Below, one piece after another: positions 4,877 through 5,673 of a stretch of DNA of 5,673 bases (the first letter of the stretch is position 1; the number at the start of each line of letters is the position of its first letter). This DNA is from Candidatus Bathyarchaeota archaeon (GTDB lineage: Archaea > Thermoproteota > Bathyarchaeia > TCS64): assembly GCA_026394265.1 (NCBI GenBank), contig JAPKYO010000054.1:1-5673 (forward strand). Direction: 5' to 3'. The notes beneath the pieces are model-generated. The model was not told where the DNA came from and ran no database searches. It worked only from the letters and a program-made list of their open reading frames with translations. The position numbers and the translations under genes were made by a program.

Positions 4877-4891
4877 TAATGCCTAGCATTA
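4877..4891. repeat. Perfect 15-bp palindrome in the divergent intergenic region
   Basis: TAATGC-CTA-GCATTA is a perfect 6-bp inverted repeat around 3 nt. It lies in the 124-nt gap between the leftward sulfur-relay operon and the rightward beta-propeller gene. Its right arm overlaps the only TATA-like core (CATTAAG, 4887-4893) for the rightward gene, the arrangement expected of an operator. It is too short for a strong RNA hairpin. A chance occurrence cannot be excluded from one copy. Confidence 0.5.
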
Positions 4892-4893
4892 AG
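4887..4893 (+). promoter_or_regulatory. Weak TATA-like box for the beta-propeller gene
   Basis: CATTAAG is centred about 37 nt before the ATG at 4927, so transcription would start near 4917 and leave a leader of about 10 nt. That is longer than for the other first genes here, and no good ribosome-binding site is visible. The match is weak. Confidence 0.3.
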
Positions 4894-4926
4894 CCGGCTC
4901 GGGTGGAGCCTTTTCACAGATGAAAC

Positions 4927-5673
4927 ATGGCAGAACCGGGTAGGTTGCGTCTGACGGCGTATGTGTTCCTCGGGATTCTCTGTGGGAGCCTCATCCTAAA
5001 CGCGGCTTCGAGTTTCAACTTCGCGCCGCTCGTGCTCCAGTATGAGCCCCCGGGCTTCAACAGGTTCAGGTCGGAGGCGGAGCTGAAGTGGTTCCTCGAG
5101 GAGAAGACGAAGACGGACACCTCTTATGGTATCGAGTTCTTCGTCTTTGGCGCGGCCTCCACGGCGGCCCAGGCGGGAACGAAGGCCGACGCCGCTACGG
5201 CCGCAATTACGGCTGGTGCTACGGCTGATAGTGCCATCCCCGATTACTCGGCGACGAACATACAGGTCGCCGGAGTTGATGAGGCGGACATCGTGAAGAC
5301 GGACGGCGACTACATCTACCTGACGCGGCTCAACACGGTCTACATCATAAAGGCGTACCCGGCGGACACGGCCTCGCTCGTGGCGAAGATACGCTTCAGC
5401 AGCGAGGTGGGCGACCTCTTCATCTCTGGGGACAAGCTCGTCGTCTTCGTCAACGGCTACGGCCCGATGTTCTCGGGGATGGCGAAGAGCAGCCCATACA
5501 GGCCAACCGGCGGATTGACCGAGGTCTACTTATACGACGTCTCGGACAGGCTCAACCCCGTCCTAGAGAGGACCTACGAGACTGAGGGAAGCTACATCGC
5601 GACGAGGATGATCGGTAACTTCGTCTACGTCGTCTCCCAGAAGGGGGCGTGGCTGTACGAGGGCGTCCTCGAC
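4927..5673 (+). CDS. Secreted/membrane-anchored beta-propeller domain protein, 5' part
   Basis: The frame runs open from ATG 4927 to the window edge, giving 249 residues of a longer protein. The N-terminus has a short basic start and a hydrophobic segment (about 10-27), a signal peptide or membrane anchor, so the rest is probably outside the cell. An Ala/Thr-rich linker (about 76-103) follows. Then comes NIQVAGVDEADIVKTDG (111-127), the hallmark of a family of secreted proteins with a C-terminal beta-propeller distantly related to WD-40 repeats. Next are blade-like repeats: DYIYLTRLNTVYII (128-141), DLFISGDKLVVFV (163-175), TEVYLYDVSD (198-207) and IGNFVYVVSQKGAWLYE (229-245). No enzymatic activity is known to me; a surface-binding or scaffold role is a guess. 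The start is fixed by stops in the frame upstream (TGA at 4921-4923). The gene is divergent from the sulfur-relay operon. Confidence 0.88.
   Translation, partial: MAEPGRLRLTAYVFLGILCGSLILNAASSFNFAPLVLQYEPPGFNRFRSEAELKWFLEEKTKTDTSYGIEFFVFGAASTAAQAGTKADAATAAITAGATADSAIPDYSATNIQVAGVDEADIVKTDGDYIYLTRLNTVYIIKAYPADTASLVAKIRFSSEVGDLFISGDKLVVFVNGYGPMFSGMAKSSPYRPTGGLTEVYLYDVSDRLNPVLERTYETEGSYIATRMIGNFVYVVSQKGAWLYEGVLD

Noticed and set aside
4803..4889. 29-residue N-terminal extension of the DsrE-like protein
   Set aside because: DsrE-fold proteins begin at the strand MRLLLVV, and the extension covers the likely promoter and part of the palindrome.
4294..4923. Long rightward frame opposite the dsrE- and dsrF-like genes
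   Set aside because: It is the antisense of two well-supported genes in a GC-rich region and shows no recognisable domain.
5178..5235. Repeated GCTACGGC-like units as a DNA repeat element
   Set aside because: They are short, imperfect and in frame, and are explained by the Ala/Thr-rich linker of the beta-propeller protein.

Overview
The window looks like a compact stretch of an archaeal chromosome, GC-rich (about 60% by eye), most likely from a thermophilic member of the TACK group, although the sequence does not fix the lineage. The archaeal signs are short intergenic gaps, A/T cores resembling TATA boxes about 25-29 nt upstream of most first-gene start codons (which implies leaderless mRNAs), and frequent AGG and ATA codons. 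The HypD also closely resembles archaeal HypD as I remember it, and the last gene belongs to a secreted beta-propeller family common in archaea. I see no mobile element, CRISPR array, tRNA or rRNA, and no stretch over 300 nt without a gene.

Left part (1-1504): the N-terminus of an unidentified leftward gene (from 68 to the window edge) is divergent from hypD, the NiFe-hydrogenase maturation factor that helps build the Fe(CN)2CO unit. The two promoters form a perfect 10-bp inverted repeat (89-98 / 121-130). hypD overlaps by 4 nt a stand-alone acylphosphatase gene, and the two probably form one operon.

Middle part (1556-3878): two rightward membrane-protein genes follow. The first has two His-x13-His pairs on predicted helices and looks like a minimal di-heme b-type cytochrome of the ferric reductase/NOX kind. 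The second is a 120-residue protein of unknown function. They converge on a leftward class V (fold type I) PLP aminotransferase of the alanine-glyoxylate/serine-pyruvate group. Divergent from the aminotransferase is a 74-residue winged-helix-like protein, a candidate local regulator.

Right part (3875-5673): a leftward three-gene cassette, in transcription order dsrE/tusD-like, dsrF/tusC-like, dsrH/tusB-like, encodes the three subunits of a DsrEFH/TusBCD-type sulfur-transfer complex. Its last gene ends inside the stop codon of the winged-helix gene, sharing the palindrome CTAG. Divergent from the cassette is the 5' part of a gene for a membrane-anchored or secreted beta-propeller protein, cut by the window end; a perfect 15-bp palindrome (4877-4891) lies in the gap between them.

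Together the genes suggest redox and sulfur metabolism: hydrogenase maturation, a putative membrane haem protein and persulfide relay. The window alone does not show that they act in one pathway. I found no clear sign of a wholly new system; the most open questions are the haem-type membrane protein and the sulfur-relay cassette without a visible DsrC/TusE or TusA partner.
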